The notes: generated by a model not told the origin, from the sequence alone. A stretch of 40,948 bases of DNA from Hyphomicrobiaceae bacterium (GCA_002919265.1 PKEY01000026.1:1-40948); one strand, 5' to 3'. Shown: positions 1 to 10,073, counted from the stretch's first letter. Program-made: numbers and translations.

Positions 1-470
1 GCGAGCCGGATGAAGTTCAGCCCCTTCTCCATCGCCGGCAAGCAAAGCTCGCCGTCCGCCTCGGGCGGAACATCGACGATGATAAGACCGTCGACGCCTG
101 CCGCCTTGGCATCGTTCAGGAATTTCGGCGTCGGGTAGACGTAAATTGGGTTGTAGTAGCCCATCAACACGATGGGCGTGCTCTGGTCCTGCTTACGGAA
201 TTCCCTAACCAGCTGCAGCGTCTTCCGCATGGTCTGGCCGGCCTTGAGAGCGCGCTGCGAAGACGCCTGTATGGCCGGCCCATCCGCCATGGGGTCCGAG
301 AACGGCATCCCCAACTCAATGATGTCGGCCCCCGCGGCGGGCAGGCCCGCCAGCAATTTGGCACACGTATCGTAGTCGGGGTCCCCCGCGGTGACAAAGG
401 TTACCAGTGCACCCCGGCCCTCCTGTTTGAGTGCCGCGAAGCGGTCGTCGATGCGTGTCTTGCTAGTCAT
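1..470 (-). CDS. trpA: Tryptophan synthase alpha subunit, 3' part missing
   Basis: Reading the minus strand from the ATG at 470 gives about 156 residues before the window edge, out of roughly 270 usual for the family. The N-terminus shows the TrpA pattern: [12 protein letters not shown] near residue 22, [16 protein letters not shown] near 50 with the catalytic Glu, and [10 protein letters not shown] near 100 followed by [11 protein letters not shown]-like sequence containing the catalytic Asp region. The alpha subunit cleaves indole-3-glycerol phosphate to indole and glyceraldehyde 3-phosphate and channels indole to TrpB. It starts 24 bases after the trpB stop, so it is the distal gene of a trpF-trpB-trpA unit. 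The C-terminal half cannot be judged. Confidence 0.95.
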   Translation of the reverse strand, partial: MTSKTRIDDRFAALKQEGRGALVTFVTAGDPDYDTCAKLLAGLPAAGADIIELGMPFSDPMADGPAIQASSQRALKAGQTMRKTLQLVREFRKQDQSTPIVLMGYYNPIYVYPTPKFLNDAKAAGVDGLIIVDVPPEADGELCLPAMEKGLNFIRL

Positions 471-494
471 TCTGAGAAATCCCGCCCCGTCAGG

Positions 495-1772
495 TTACAT
501 CTTCATTCCGAGGTGCTCAGCCACCGTGAAGATGTCCTTGTCCCCGCGCCCACACATGTTCATGACCAGAAGATCACTTTGCGGCAAGGTCGGGGCGAGC
601 TTGCAGACATGGGCCAGCGCATGAGAGGGCTCAAGCGCCGGGATGATGCCCTCGAGCTTGGTGCAAAGCTGGAAGGCCTCCAACGCCTCCTTGTCGGTGA
701 CGGCGACGTAATTGACCCGCCCCGTCTCCTTGAGCCAGGCATGCTCCGGCCCGATACCCGGATAGTCGAGGCCTGCCGATATCGAATGGCCTTCGAGGAT
801 TTGTCCGTCGTCGGTCTGCAGCAAGTAAGTGCGGTTGCCATGCAGCACGCCGGGCTTGCCACCGTTGATCGAGGCGCTGTGACCATTCGGCACGTCCAGG
901 CCGTACCCTCCTGCTTCGACGCCGTAAATTTTGACATTCGGCTCATCGAGGAAGGGATGGAATAGGCCAATGGCATTCGACCCACCGCCGATGCAGGCGA
1001 CGAGCGTGTCCGGCAGACGGCCCTCCGCCTCCAGCATCTGCTCGCGAACCTCCTGGCCGATCACCGACTGAAAGTCGCGCACCATGGCGGGATAGGGATG
1101 CGGGCCGGCGGCCGTGCCGATGATGTAATAGGTGTTGCGGACGTTGGTCACCCAGTCGCGGAGCGCCTCATTCATAGCGTCCTTGAGGGTTCCGGCCCCC
1201 GACGTCACGGCGTTGACCTTTGCGCCGAGCAGCTTCATCCGGAATACGTTGGGCTTTTGGCGCTCGACGTCCGTGGCCCCCATGAAAATCTCGCAGGGCA
1301 GGCCATAACGGGCACAAACCGTCGCCACCGCGACACCGTGCTGGCCGGCTCCCGTCTCGGCGATGATGCGCGTCTTGCCCATCCGCTGCGCGAGCAGGAT
1401 CTGCCCGAGGCAATTATTGATCTTGTGACTGCCCGTGTGGTTGAGCTCGTCGCGCTTGAAATAGATTTTCGCGCCGCCCTTGAGCCCCTTGGAGGCAGCG
1501 ATCTCCCGCAAGTGTTGCGTAAGCCGCTCCGCGTAATAGAGCGGTGACGGCCGCCCCGCATAATGCGTGTTGAGCCGCTTGAGCTCTGCCTGAAACTCGG
1601 GGTCTTTTTTCGCTTCCGCGTAGGCCTCCTCGAGCTCGAGGATGAGCGGCATGAGCGTCTCGGCAACGAACCGCCCGCCGAACATACCGAAAAAGCCGTG
1701 CTCATCCGGCCCCATGCGATAACTGTTGGGGCTGGGGGCGGGAGCTGCCCTGCCGTCACTAGCCGTGCTCAT
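495..1772 (-). CDS. trpB: Tryptophan synthase beta subunit
   Basis: The 425-residue product is full length, with a short polar N-terminal extension before the usual start of homology ([17 protein letters not shown] from about residue 26). The PLP-binding lysine is Lys117 in HTGSHKINN. The glycine-rich phosphate loop GGGSNA is at 262-267, and [11 protein letters not shown] is near 139. The enzyme condenses indole with serine to make tryptophan in an alpha2-beta2 complex with TrpA. Its ATG overlaps the TGA of trpF by four bases (ATGA), which suggests translational coupling. The only real uncertainty is the exact start: a few residues could be trimmed before the conserved region. Confidence 0.97.
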   Translation of the reverse strand: MSTASDGRAAPAPSPNSYRMGPDEHGFFGMFGGRFVAETLMPLILELEEAYAEAKKDPEFQAELKRLNTHYAGRPSPLYYAERLTQHLREIAASKGLKGGAKIYFKRDELNHTGSHKINNCLGQILLAQRMGKTRIIAETGAGQHGVAVATVCARYGLPCEIFMGATDVERQKPNVFRMKLLGAKVNAVTSGAGTLKDAMNEALRDWVTNVRNTYYIIGTAAGPHPYPAMVRDFQSVIGQEVREQMLEAEGRLPDTLVACIGGGSNAIGLFHPFLDEPNVKIYGVEAGGYGLDVPNGHSASINGGKPGVLHGNRTYLLQTDDGQILEGHSISAGLDYPGIGPEHAWLKETGRVNYVAVTDKEALEAFQLCTKLEGIIPALEPSHALAHVCKLAPTLPQSDLLVMNMCGRGDKDIFTVAEHLGMKM

Positions 1773-2464
1773 GCGCTCCTCATCTCCATACGAGTAGAAA
1801 CTCCAGTATCTTCCGTCGCGCCCTTGGCAGCCTTCAGGAACTCGCGGATCAATTCCGGATCTTTCTCACCCGGCCTGACCTCAACGCCGGAGGACACATC
1901 AACACCCTCCGGAGAAGTGAGCCGAATGGCCTCGGCGACATTACGCGGATTAAGGCCGCCGGAAAGCAGGAACCGCAGACGGCCTTTGATACCTTCCAGG
2001 GCGCGCCAATCGAAAGAGATGCCATTGCCGCCGGGAAGCGCACCACTCATTCCCCGAGGGGGCTTCGCGTCGAAAAGGAATAGGTCCGATACGCCCTGGT
2101 AATCGAGCGCACGGTCGGCATCGGCGCGGGTCTCCACGCTGATCGCCTTCATCACCGGCAGCCCGTACTTGGCCTTAATTTCCGCAGCACGCTCCGGCTC
2201 CTCCTTGCCGTGGAGCTGGAGCAGGTCTGGTTCGACCACGCGCACCACCTCGTCGAGCAGCGCGTCATCCGGATCGACAACGAGCGCCACCACCCGGGCA
2301 CGCCCGCGGGCAAGTTTGGCCAAGCGCCCGGCTTCCTGAGGCGAAAGGCTCCGCGGGCTCGGGAGATAAAAGACGAAGCCGACGTAGTCAGCGCCGGCAT
2401 CGAGCGCAGCTTCCAAAGCTGCCTCGTTCTTCAGCCCGCAAATCTTGACCTTGACCGCCATCAT
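1769..2464 (-). CDS. trpF: Phosphoribosylanthranilate isomerase
   Basis: This is a 231-residue single-domain TIM barrel. The catalytic cysteine is Cys9 in VKICGL, and the catalytic aspartate is Asp132 in [24 protein letters not shown] near residue 25 is the typical second strand. The enzyme isomerises phosphoribosylanthranilate to CdRP in tryptophan synthesis. Translation may begin at the first ATG or at the ATG immediately after it (2461). The gene opens the trpF-trpB-trpA unit. It is separated by 169 bases from the preceding ornithine cyclodeaminase-family gene, so it may have its own promoter, though no convincing -35/-10 pair or tryptophan-codon leader peptide was seen there. Confidence 0.96.
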   Translation of the reverse strand: MMAVKVKICGLKNEAALEAALDAGADYVGFVFYLPSPRSLSPQEAGRLAKLARGRARVVALVVDPDDALLDEVVRVVEPDLLQLHGKEEPERAAEIKAKYGLPVMKAISVETRADADRALDYQGVSDLFLFDAKPPRGMSGALPGGNGISFDWRALEGIKGRLRFLLSGGLNPRNVAEAIRLTSPEGVDVSSGVEVRPGEKDPELIREFLKAAKGATEDTGVSTRMEMRSA

Positions 2465-2633
2465 TCCCTGCTTGCAAAGGCGCTCGGCCGGGCCAATCGT
2501 TTGCCTCTTTCCCGCGCGCCCCTGCTATGTGCACCTGCCGGCACCGAAACGCAACACCGGCGGCGCCCATTGGCGTATCGCCCGCAGTTTTTTCAGTCCC
2601 GTTCCGACTTAGTTGGCGAGATGCGCCCCGCGC

Positions 2634-3593
2634 CTATTGGCTTTCATAGACGGCGATCGCCGCCGCCAGGTCCTCAATTGAGGCGCCGACCGACTTGAAC
2701 ATTGTGATCTCTTCGGCCGAGTTGCGACGTGGAGCCGTCCCGCTTGCCAGCCCGAAAAGATCGCCTTGTATGTCGCCCTCGCGGATGATGCCGGCCTTCA
2801 GGGGCATCACAACGTCACCAGCCTCGCTCAGGCCGCCGGCCATTGTATCGACCCAGACTCGAGCCCGGCGCACAACCTCGTCGTCCGTCTCGCGCATGTC
2901 AGGACGGAACGCGCCCACGCAGTCGACATGGCACCCGGGTTTCAGCCACGCGCCGTGAATCAGCGGCGTCGAGGAGATAGTGGCAGTGGATATGACGTCG
3001 GCGCTGCGGGCAGCCTGTTCGAGATCGTCCACCACGGTTACGCTGAGACCCGTGCCTGCCAGCTTCTGCTTCAGCTCCTCAGCCCTTTCGCGCGTCCGGT
3101 TCCAGAGCATCACCTCTTTTATGGGGCGAACTGACGCGTGGGCGCGAACCAGGTAAGGACCTAGCGCCCCAGCGCCCACCATGAGCATCCGGCTAGCATC
3201 GGGCCGGGCCAGATAGCGTGCCGCCAGCGCGGAGGCAGCCGCGGTTCGCCAGACCGTCAGAGTGGGGGCATCGATGATTGCAAGCGGCTCACCCGTCTCC
3301 GTCGAAAGGAGGATATAGGCGCCATAGATGGCCGGTTTGCCCAACCGCGAATTGTCGGGAAAAACAGTGACTTGCTTGATTCCGATGTAACGGCCGGCGG
3401 TTTCTGCTCCCGGGGCCGAAGCCGTCCACGCGGGCATCAGCAGAAGCGTCGCGTCTGGGCGCCCATCGAGGTGCACGGTGTGATGGTGCCGGGGCGGCGA
3501 GATCGCTCCTGTGCGGAAGGCTTCTTCCAGCACGTCGACCAGCTGAGGATAGCGTAGTGCCGCCTCAACCGCGGCAGCGTCTATGAAACGCAT
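2634..3593 (-). CDS. Ornithine cyclodeaminase/mu-crystallin family protein, probably an imine reductase or amino acid dehydrogenase
   Basis: The 319-residue protein has the fold pattern of the ornithine cyclodeaminase/mu-crystallin family. The substrate-side lysine is Lys73 in GIKQVTVFPDN. The dinucleotide-binding loop VGAGALGPYLVRA lies at about 139-151, and the C-terminal motif is ITMFKSVGASIEDLAAA. At the catalytic loop it reads VGAFRPDMRETDDE (about 225-238) rather than the GGDCPGKTE type of true ornithine cyclodeaminases. That form is known from ketimine reductase, pyrroline-2-carboxylate reductase and alanine dehydrogenase members, so cyclodeaminase activity is unlikely. The gene sits only 15 bases after the lapA-domain gene, inside an otherwise conserved ihfB-lapA-trpF order. 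The exact substrate is unknown. Confidence 0.88.
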   Translation of the reverse strand: MRFIDAAAVEAALRYPQLVDVLEEAFRTGAISPPRHHHTVHLDGRPDATLLLMPAWTASAPGAETAGRYIGIKQVTVFPDNSRLGKPAIYGAYILLSTETGEPLAIIDAPTLTVWRTAAASALAARYLARPDASRMLMVGAGALGPYLVRAHASVRPIKEVMLWNRTRERAEELKQKLAGTGLSVTVVDDLEQAARSADVISTATISSTPLIHGAWLKPGCHVDCVGAFRPDMRETDDEVVRRARVWVDTMAGGLSEAGDVVMPLKAGIIREGDIQGDLFGLASGTAPRRNSAEEITMFKSVGASIEDLAAAIAVYESQ

Positions 3594-3608
3594 CGATAGC
3601 GGCCCTCG

Positions 3609-3986
3609 TCAGTGACTTGCCAGGGCAAGCTGCCGCGCATCTGAGGGTTGGCCAGACGCCCTCCGCTGCGCCGCCAGGGTCGCATCCCGCTCCCGCGTCA
3701 ACCGTTCGGCCTCGGCTCGCCAGCGGGCGGCATCCTGACCACGCGCACGAGCCAACCTACGCCAACGGCTCTGGCTCATCCACGTGGCCGTGCCGCCAAG
3801 CACCACACCAATGATGAGCATTGCGAAGAGGTAGGCGTAGAATGGGAGCTCCAGCGCCAATACCGGATTTTGGGGATTGAACGGATCGAGCACCAACAGC
3901 ACCGAATGCCGGTTGGCGACCGCCAATGTGACAAGGAACACGGCCGACACGAAGCCGACCAGCAAACCTACGATCCGCCCGATCAC
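3609..3986 (-). CDS. LapA-domain (DUF1049) inner-membrane protein
   Basis: The 125-residue protein has two transmembrane segments. The first is at about 5-25 (IVGLLVGFVSAVFLVTLAVA), followed by a short periplasmic stretch with NRHSVLLVLDPFNP. The second is at about 47-68 (LPFYAYLFAMLIIGVVLGG), then a basic and coiled-coil-like cytoplasmic tail. This is the lipopolysaccharide assembly protein A domain layout. In gammaproteobacteria, LapA with LapB helps control LPS synthesis; in alphaproteobacteria the role is not established. Position between ihfB and trpF is the usual one in related genomes and supports the call. Confidence 0.85.
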   Translation of the reverse strand: MIGRIVGLLVGFVSAVFLVTLAVANRHSVLLVLDPFNPQNPVLALELPFYAYLFAMLIIGVVLGGTATWMSQSRWRRLARARGQDAARWRAEAERLTRERDATLAAQRRASGQPSDARQLALASH

Positions 3987-4025
3987 CAGTCAGTCCTTTC
4001 CAAATGGCGCACGGCCACCCATGCC

Positions 4026-4316
4026 TTATGCGGAGTTCGGCCTGTTAATGCGCTCGCGCAGCTCCTTGCCCGTCTTGAAGAACGGAACGTACTTCTCCTC
4101 GACAGGTACCGGAGCCCCTGTCCGTGGGTTGCGACCGATACGCGGCGCCCGGTACTTGACCGTGAAAGCGCCAAAGCCCCTCAGTTCCACGCGATCACCA
4201 CGGGCAAGGGCATTCACGATCTCGTCGAAGATGACGTTGACGATCCGTTCGACGTCTCGGTGATACAGGTGTGGATTGGCCGCGGCAATCCTTTGAATGA
4301 GTTCGGACTTGATCAC
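4026..4316 (-). CDS. ihfB: Integration host factor subunit beta
   Basis: The 96-residue product is a typical DNA-binding protein of the HU/IHF family. It begins [18 protein letters not shown], and the beta-arm region contains [21 protein letters not shown]. Asn-Pro near residue 64 is the DNA-intercalating tip, and [13 protein letters not shown] closes the core. With the alpha subunit, encoded elsewhere, it bends DNA at promoters and recombination sites. The choice of beta over HU rests on the sequence ([20 protein letters not shown]) and on the conserved sppA-ihfB-lapA order. Spacing is 40 bases to sppA upstream and 39 bases to the lapA-domain gene downstream. Confidence 0.95.
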   Translation of the reverse strand: MIKSELIQRIAAANPHLYHRDVERIVNVIFDEIVNALARGDRVELRGFGAFTVKYRAPRIGRNPRTGAPVPVEEKYVPFFKTGKELRERINRPNSA

Positions 4317-4356
4317 GGGCGGGCCCTCCGGATGACATAAAGTATTTGTAATTTAA

Positions 4357-5316
4357 TCAGTTTTCCGAAGGTTGCCAAACCGACAGGAGCCCGTCAAGGG
4401 AATAGGCCCCGAGGGTGCGGTCCTTGGAAATCGCCTTGGCGAAGTCCTGTACGAACCCACGCGCAAAGTCTGCCGCCAGCCCCGCCACAGCGCCTGTTAG
4501 CGACCAACCAACACCGTCGTCCTCTTTCCAATCGACGACCTTCAGATCTTTCTCAACACCGCGGCTTTCGAGCCAACGAATGGCTTCCTCTTCACCGCCG
4601 ATCGCGTCGATCAGCTTGTACTCCAACGCCTCGCGTCCGGAAAAAACACGCCCCTCAACAAGTCCGGGAACTGAGGCAGTGTCGATTTGCCGGCGTGTAC
4701 GCACGAGGTCGACGAACCACTTGTGGCTCTCAGCGATCATCTGTTCGGTCAGTGCGCGGCCGGTCTCATCCAGCGGCTGGAAAGGCGAAGGGTTGGCCTT
4801 CAGCGGACCGCTCTTCACCTCGTTCATCTTCACGCCGAGCTTGTCGAGAAGCCCCGAAACCTCCGGCCACTGCATAATCACGCCGACGGAGCCAGTGATC
4901 GTGTTGCCCCGCGCAACGATGTGATCTGTACCGAGACCCGCGATATACGCTGCCGACGCGGCGACGGTGCCAAACTGCGCAACGACCGGCTTCTTCTCCG
5001 CCAAGCGGCGCAAGGCTTCGTAAACAGCCTCGCCACCTGTCGTCGTCCCGCCGGGGCTGTTGATGTAGACGATGACCCCGGCGACATTCTTCGCCTCTCC
5101 CAGTCGATCCAGCAGCTTGAGGAAGATTCGGTCCTCGGAGATCATGCCCTCGATCGAGATCCGGGCGATCTGCCGTCGATCGACGATGCTCGTATCGCCC
5201 ACGAGGAAGAATGCGCCCACGGCAAAGGTCAGCGCGATGACCGCCAGGATGCGCCAAAAGGAAAGCTGGCGCCTCACCCGGCGACGTTCGAGGATCGACT
5301 CGGTTTCGAGACTCAT
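4357..5316 (-). CDS. sppA: Signal peptide peptidase SppA, short (36 kDa) type
   Basis: The 319-residue membrane-anchored serine protease has one N-terminal transmembrane segment at about 20-40 (FWRILAVIALTFAVGAFFLV). The S49 peptidase core follows: INSPGGTTTGGEAVY near 85, the catalytic Ser121 in GTVAASAAYIAG, and a likely catalytic Lys173 in KSGPLKANPSPF. The 52-residue spacing between them matches the Ser/Lys dyad of Bacillus-type SppA. The enzyme degrades cleaved signal peptides in the membrane. It lies downstream of the rpsA terminator with a 160-base gap that contains an extra hairpin (5364-5390), so separate or read-through transcription is possible. Confidence 0.94.
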   Translation of the reverse strand: MSLETESILERRRVRRQLSFWRILAVIALTFAVGAFFLVGDTSIVDRRQIARISIEGMISEDRIFLKLLDRLGEAKNVAGVIVYINSPGGTTTGGEAVYEALRRLAEKKPVVAQFGTVAASAAYIAGLGTDHIVARGNTITGSVGVIMQWPEVSGLLDKLGVKMNEVKSGPLKANPSPFQPLDETGRALTEQMIAESHKWFVDLVRTRRQIDTASVPGLVEGRVFSGREALEYKLIDAIGGEEEAIRWLESRGVEKDLKVVDWKEDDGVGWSLTGAVAGLAADFARGFVQDFAKAISKDRTLGAYSLDGLLSVWQPSEN

Positions 5317-5363
5317 TCTCTACCGTGCCGCCGATTGGCGACCCCTGACTGCTGTGGCTACCT

Positions 5364-5390
5364 GGACCAGACCAGAACGTAGGTCTGTCC
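5364..5390 (-). other. Hairpin in the sppA leader
   Basis: On the minus strand, GGAC plus AGACC pair with GGTCT plus GTCC around an eight-base loop, with one bulged G, giving nine base pairs. It lies about 48 bases upstream of the sppA ATG and downstream of the rpsA terminator. No T-run follows. Function is unknown; it could be an mRNA-stabilising end or chance. Confidence 0.35.
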
Positions 5391-5422
5391 AATAATGCAT
5401 TCAACGGGACAATAAATGTTAA

Positions 5423-5452
5423 AGGGAGCGCAGCCGGAAGACCGCGCTCCCT
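5423..5452 (-). terminator. Hairpin terminator after rpsA
   Basis: A perfect nine-base inverted repeat (AGGGAGCGC / GCGCTCCCT) with a 12-base loop lies 26 bases beyond the rpsA stop. On the transcribed minus strand it is followed by TTAACATTTATTG, a T-rich but interrupted tail. It should end most rpsA transcripts while allowing some read-through to sppA. Confidence 0.75.
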
Positions 5453-5478
5453 GCAATCCCGTTGGAACGAAGCTCGGA

Positions 5479-7197
5479 TTACTCCTTCGCCTCGTCCTCG
5501 CGCTTCTTGATGGCGGCCTTGAAGATGTCGCCGAGCGAAGCACCCGAGTCGGTCGAGCCATACTGCGCAACCGCCATCTTCTCCTCGGCAAGCTCGAGCT
5601 GCTTGATCGAGACAGAGATGCGGCGGGCTGCCTTGTCGACGCTGACAACCGCGGCATCGACCTTGTCGCCGACGTTGAAGCGCTCCGGCCGCTGCTCGGC
5701 ACGGTCTCGCGACAGATCGGACCGCTTGATGAAGGTCGTCACATCGGTGCCGACGATCTTCACCTCGATGCCGTTGTCTTGAACGGCGACGACCTCGCAG
5801 GTGACCGGATCGCCCTTCTTGTAGCGGCTGATCACATCGAGCGGGTCACCCTGGAGCTGCTTGATGCCAAGCGAGATGCGCTCCTTGGCCGGGTCAACGT
5901 CGAGCACCACGGCTTTAACCACGTCGCCCTTCTTGTACTCCTTGATGACCTCTTCGCCCGGACGGTTCCAGTCGAGGTCCGAGAGGTGGACCATGCCGTC
6001 GACACCGCCGTCGAGGCCGATGAACAGTCCAAACTCAGTGATGTTGCGGATCGGGCCCTCGACGACGCTGCCCTTCGGGTGCTGGGCAAGGAACGCCTCC
6101 CAGGGATTCTCCTGGGTCTGCTTGAGGCCGAGGCTGATCCGCCGCTTCTGGGCGTCGACCTCGAGGATCTGGACCTCCACCTCCTGGCTCGTCGAGACGA
6201 TCTTGCCCGGGTGAACATTCTTCTTGGTCCAGCTCATCTCGGAGACGTGGATCAGGCCCTCAACGCCCGGCTCCAGCTCCACGAAAGCGCCGTAGTCAGC
6301 AATGTTGGTGACGGTGCCTTTGAAGCGCGCACCGACCGGGTACTTGGCCTCGATGCCCTCCCACGGGTCGGACTGCAGCTGCTTCATGCCGAGGCTGATG
6401 CGCTGCGTCTCGGGGTTGATGCGGATGATCTGCACCTTCACCGTATCGCCGACATTGACGATCTCGGAGGGGTGATTGACACGCCGCCAGGCCATGTCGG
6501 TGACGTGCAGCAGGCCATCGATACCGCCCAGGTCGATGAACGCGCCGTAATCGGTGATGTTCTTGACCACACCTTCGATGACCTGACCCTCCTCGAGCTT
6601 GGCCACGATGTCGGCGCGCTGCTCAGCCCGGGTCTCCTCCAACACCGACCGGCGGGAGACGACGATGTTGCCGCGCCGGCGATCCATCTTGAGGATCTGG
6701 AACTGCAGCGGCTGATGCATCAACGGGCCAATGTCGCGGACCGGCCGGATATCCACCTGGCTGCCCGGCAAGAAGGCGACAGCGCCGTCGAGATCGACGG
6801 TGAAGCCACCCTTGACCTTGTTGAAGATGACGCCAGTAACCTTCTCGCCCCGCTCGAACTGCTGCTCGAGGCGCGCCCAGCTCTCTTCGCGGCGAGCCTT
6901 CTCGCGGCTCAGCACCGCCTCACCGAGGGCGTTCTCCACACGCTCCAGGTAGACCTCGACCTCGTCCCCAACCTTGAGGTCGGCGGGCTTGCCCGGAGTC
7001 GCAAACTCCTTCAACGGCACCCGGCCTTCCACCTTCAGGCCGACGTCAATGACGGCCATGTCCTTCTCGATCGCGACGACCTTGCCGCGGACGACGTTGC
7101 CTTCGTAGACGACGTCCTCGGCAAGAGTTTCATTCAACATGGCCGCGAACTCTTCGCGGGACGGCGTCAGCTCATTCGAGATCTGAGGTGTGCTCAT
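5479..7197 (-). CDS. rpsA: 30S ribosomal protein S1
   Basis: The 572-residue product carries six S1 (OB-fold) repeats. The later four show the classic RNA-binding pattern, for example ITDYGAFIDLGGIDGLLHV, IADYGAFVELEPGVEGLIHV and ITEFGLFIGLDGGVDGMVHL. S1 helps the 30S subunit capture structured or weak-SD mRNAs. The ATG at 7197 is chosen over the in-frame TTG at 7200 because AAGGA (7204-7208) sits six bases upstream of the ATG. It follows cmk, as in most proteobacteria, with a 198-base structured leader in between that may allow self-regulation. Length is normal for alphaproteobacteria. Confidence 0.97.
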   Translation of the reverse strand: MSTPQISNELTPSREEFAAMLNETLAEDVVYEGNVVRGKVVAIEKDMAVIDVGLKVEGRVPLKEFATPGKPADLKVGDEVEVYLERVENALGEAVLSREKARREESWARLEQQFERGEKVTGVIFNKVKGGFTVDLDGAVAFLPGSQVDIRPVRDIGPLMHQPLQFQILKMDRRRGNIVVSRRSVLEETRAEQRADIVAKLEEGQVIEGVVKNITDYGAFIDLGGIDGLLHVTDMAWRRVNHPSEIVNVGDTVKVQIIRINPETQRISLGMKQLQSDPWEGIEAKYPVGARFKGTVTNIADYGAFVELEPGVEGLIHVSEMSWTKKNVHPGKIVSTSQEVEVQILEVDAQKRRISLGLKQTQENPWEAFLAQHPKGSVVEGPIRNITEFGLFIGLDGGVDGMVHLSDLDWNRPGEEVIKEYKKGDVVKAVVLDVDPAKERISLGIKQLQGDPLDVISRYKKGDPVTCEVVAVQDNGIEVKIVGTDVTTFIKRSDLSRDRAEQRPERFNVGDKVDAAVVSVDKAARRISVSIKQLELAEEKMAVAQYGSTDSGASLGDIFKAAIKKREDEAKE

Positions 7198-7217
7198 CAA
7201 GTTTCCTTCAGGTCAGT

Positions 7218-7351
7218 CGGTAGGCCTCCACCCACCGGGTTTTGAACTTCAACGTGCCTCTGTCGTCCCGCCGGCACAGCCTTCTGTCCGGCTGGAGGCG
7301 TCCAGCGCGCATGTTCGGAATCAGTGATTTTCAGCGAGCCGCCGACAGAGG
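7218..7351 (-). promoter_or_regulatory. Structured leader of rpsA mRNA (candidate autoregulatory element)
   Basis: Three helices can be drawn in the leader, read on the minus strand. P1 pairs CCTCTGTCG (7351-7343) with CGACAGAGG (7265-7257), nine perfect pairs. It encloses P2, GCCGGACAG / CTGT-G-CCGGC (7292-7270), nine pairs with one bulged G and an AAGG loop. P3, CGGTGGG / CCTACCG (7237-7218), has seven pairs including one G-U and a TGGAGG loop, and ends ten bases before the Shine-Dalgarno sequence. In gammaproteobacteria the rpsA leader folds into hairpins with GGA-bearing loops through which S1 represses itself. Whether this leader works the same way is inference. Confidence 0.5.
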
Positions 7352-7395
7352 GGTCTGCCCACCAATGGGATTTGGGGCGCGGCAGCTGGCGCACC

Positions 7396-8022
7396 CTATT
7401 GGCTGATCTTCCTCTTGATCAGTCCGACGGCGGCGTCGAATGCCGCCTCTATATCCAAGTTGGTAGTATCGAGCAATATGGCGTCGTCAGCCGGCCGCAT
7501 TGGAGCGTTGGCCCGGTTCGCGTCGCGGGCGTCGCGCTCCCGAATTAGTGCCAAGACTTCTTCGTAGCTTACATTGTCGCCTTGAGAGAGCCTTTCAAGG
7601 TGCCGCCGCCTGGCGCGAACCTCGGGCTCCGCCGTCACATATATTTTTACGGTCGCGTCGGGGCAGACCACCGTTCCGATGTCCCGCCCATCCAACACTG
7701 CCCCGGGCGGGCGGCGGGCAAACTCCCGTTGGAATGTAAGGAGGGCCGCCCTTACTCCCGGTAACCGAGCAACGATGGAAGCGGCCTCGCCGATGCCGGC
7801 TTCACGAAGCTTCGGGTCATCGAGGGTGCCCGGATCCAGGTTGCGTGCACAATCGACCGCGACCTCCTCGTCCTCTAGCGCGGCCCCTCTCACCAACACG
7901 TCACGGGCAACCGCCCGATAGAGCAGGCCAGTGTCGAGGTGCGCTAGCCCAAAGTACTGGGCGATGCGCTTGCCGAGCGTCCCCTTCCCGGATGCCGCTG
8001 GTCCGTCGATGGCGATGATCAT
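7396..8022 (-). CDS. cmk: Cytidylate kinase
   Basis: The 208-residue P-loop kinase begins MIIAIDGPAASGKGT, with the nucleotide-binding loop at about residues 7-15. HLDTGLLYRAVA follows near 30, the conserved VLDGRDIGTVVCPDA is in the middle, and the LID-type arginines RARRRHLERL come after it. It phosphorylates CMP and dCMP. The start at 8022 is used because homology begins exactly there; a longer in-frame reading from 8091 would overlap the aroA 3' end and adds 23 unrelated residues. The order aroA-cmk-rpsA is the common proteobacterial arrangement, and aroA ends 61 bases before this start. Confidence 0.95.
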   Translation of the reverse strand: MIIAIDGPAASGKGTLGKRIAQYFGLAHLDTGLLYRAVARDVLVRGAALEDEEVAVDCARNLDPGTLDDPKLREAGIGEAASIVARLPGVRAALLTFQREFARRPPGAVLDGRDIGTVVCPDATVKIYVTAEPEVRARRRHLERLSQGDNVSYEEVLALIRERDARDANRANAPMRPADDAILLDTTNLDIEAAFDAAVGLIKRKISQ

Positions 8023-8083
8023 CTCAATCTGCAACCTGTGAGCAACCGGTGCCGGGCAAGCCCTTCCGAAACGCTGCGATCCT

Positions 8084-9500
<1,417 letters not shown>

Positions 9501-9600
9501 CCGCAGCCCATGGGGCAAAGTGGCAATAATTTTTGACATGCCTTGTCGCCCGTGGCAGACGGCAGCAAAATTTCCCAACCCAGAACGTCGAGGATTTGAG

Positions 9601-9984
9601 ATGGCGACCAAAGCAGCGCGCGGGACCAAGCGCACCTGCCAAAATCCGGAATGCGGGGCCCGCTTCTATGACTTGAACCGGGACCCCATCATCTGCCCAA
9701 TCTGCCAGTCGGTGTACAAACTGGCGACCGCGCCAGAGGTACCGTTGGAAGAGGACGAGGAACTGCGCAAGGCGAAGAAGCCTGAGCTCCTGGGTGAGGA
9801 TGATGAGCTGGCGGCCGATCTCCCGCTCGCGGAGGGTGAGGAGGATCTGGCTGATCTCGAGGAAGCCGATGACGCCATCGTCGGCGACGATGACGAGGCT
9901 TTCATCGAACCTGAGGAAGAAGACGCTGGCGACGTGTCGGACATCCTCGGTGACGTCGGCGAGGACGAGGAAGAGGAGCGCTAA
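9601..9984 (+). CDS. FYDLN acid-domain protein (TIGR02300 family)
   Basis: The 127-residue protein starts with a small zinc-ribbon-like module. The Cys pairs are CQNPEC at about 13-18 and CPIC at about 34-37, around the family signature GARFYDLNRDPIICP. The rest is extremely acidic, with long runs of Asp and Glu. The family is confined largely to alphaproteobacteria and has no assigned function. The ATG at 9601 is supported by GAGGA seven to eight bases upstream. It is divergent from aroA and precedes tRNA-Ala, an arrangement seen in related genomes. A role in nucleic-acid or ribosome contact is only a guess. Confidence 0.88.
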   Translation: MATKAARGTKRTCQNPECGARFYDLNRDPIICPICQSVYKLATAPEVPLEEDEELRKAKKPELLGEDDELAADLPLAEGEEDLADLEEADDAIVGDDDEAFIEPEEEDAGDVSDILGDVGEDEEEER

Positions 9985-10073
9985 GCCACAACTTTGCGGC
10001 CCTTCGCAGGGAGAGCAATTTGACTCACAAGAAGGGCTTGCAGTTTTCTTCGCGTCAGCCTATTGAGGCGCGT

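Noticed and set aside
2465-2633. Tryptophan attenuator before trpF
   Set aside because: No short reading frame with clustered Trp codons and no alternative terminator hairpin with a T-run were seen.
5416-7245. A 609-codon open frame on the plus strand opposite rpsA
   Set aside because: It is the mirror of a GC-rich, strongly biased gene. Its product is a low-complexity Leu/Asp/Ala repeat image of the S1 domains with no own ribosome binding site, and rpsA explains the DNA fully.
9521-9538. TGGCA...TTGAC before the FYDLN gene, resembling a sigma-54 site or a TTGACA -35
   Set aside because: The sigma-54 GC element is replaced by TG, and no -10 lies 16-18 bases after the TTGACA.
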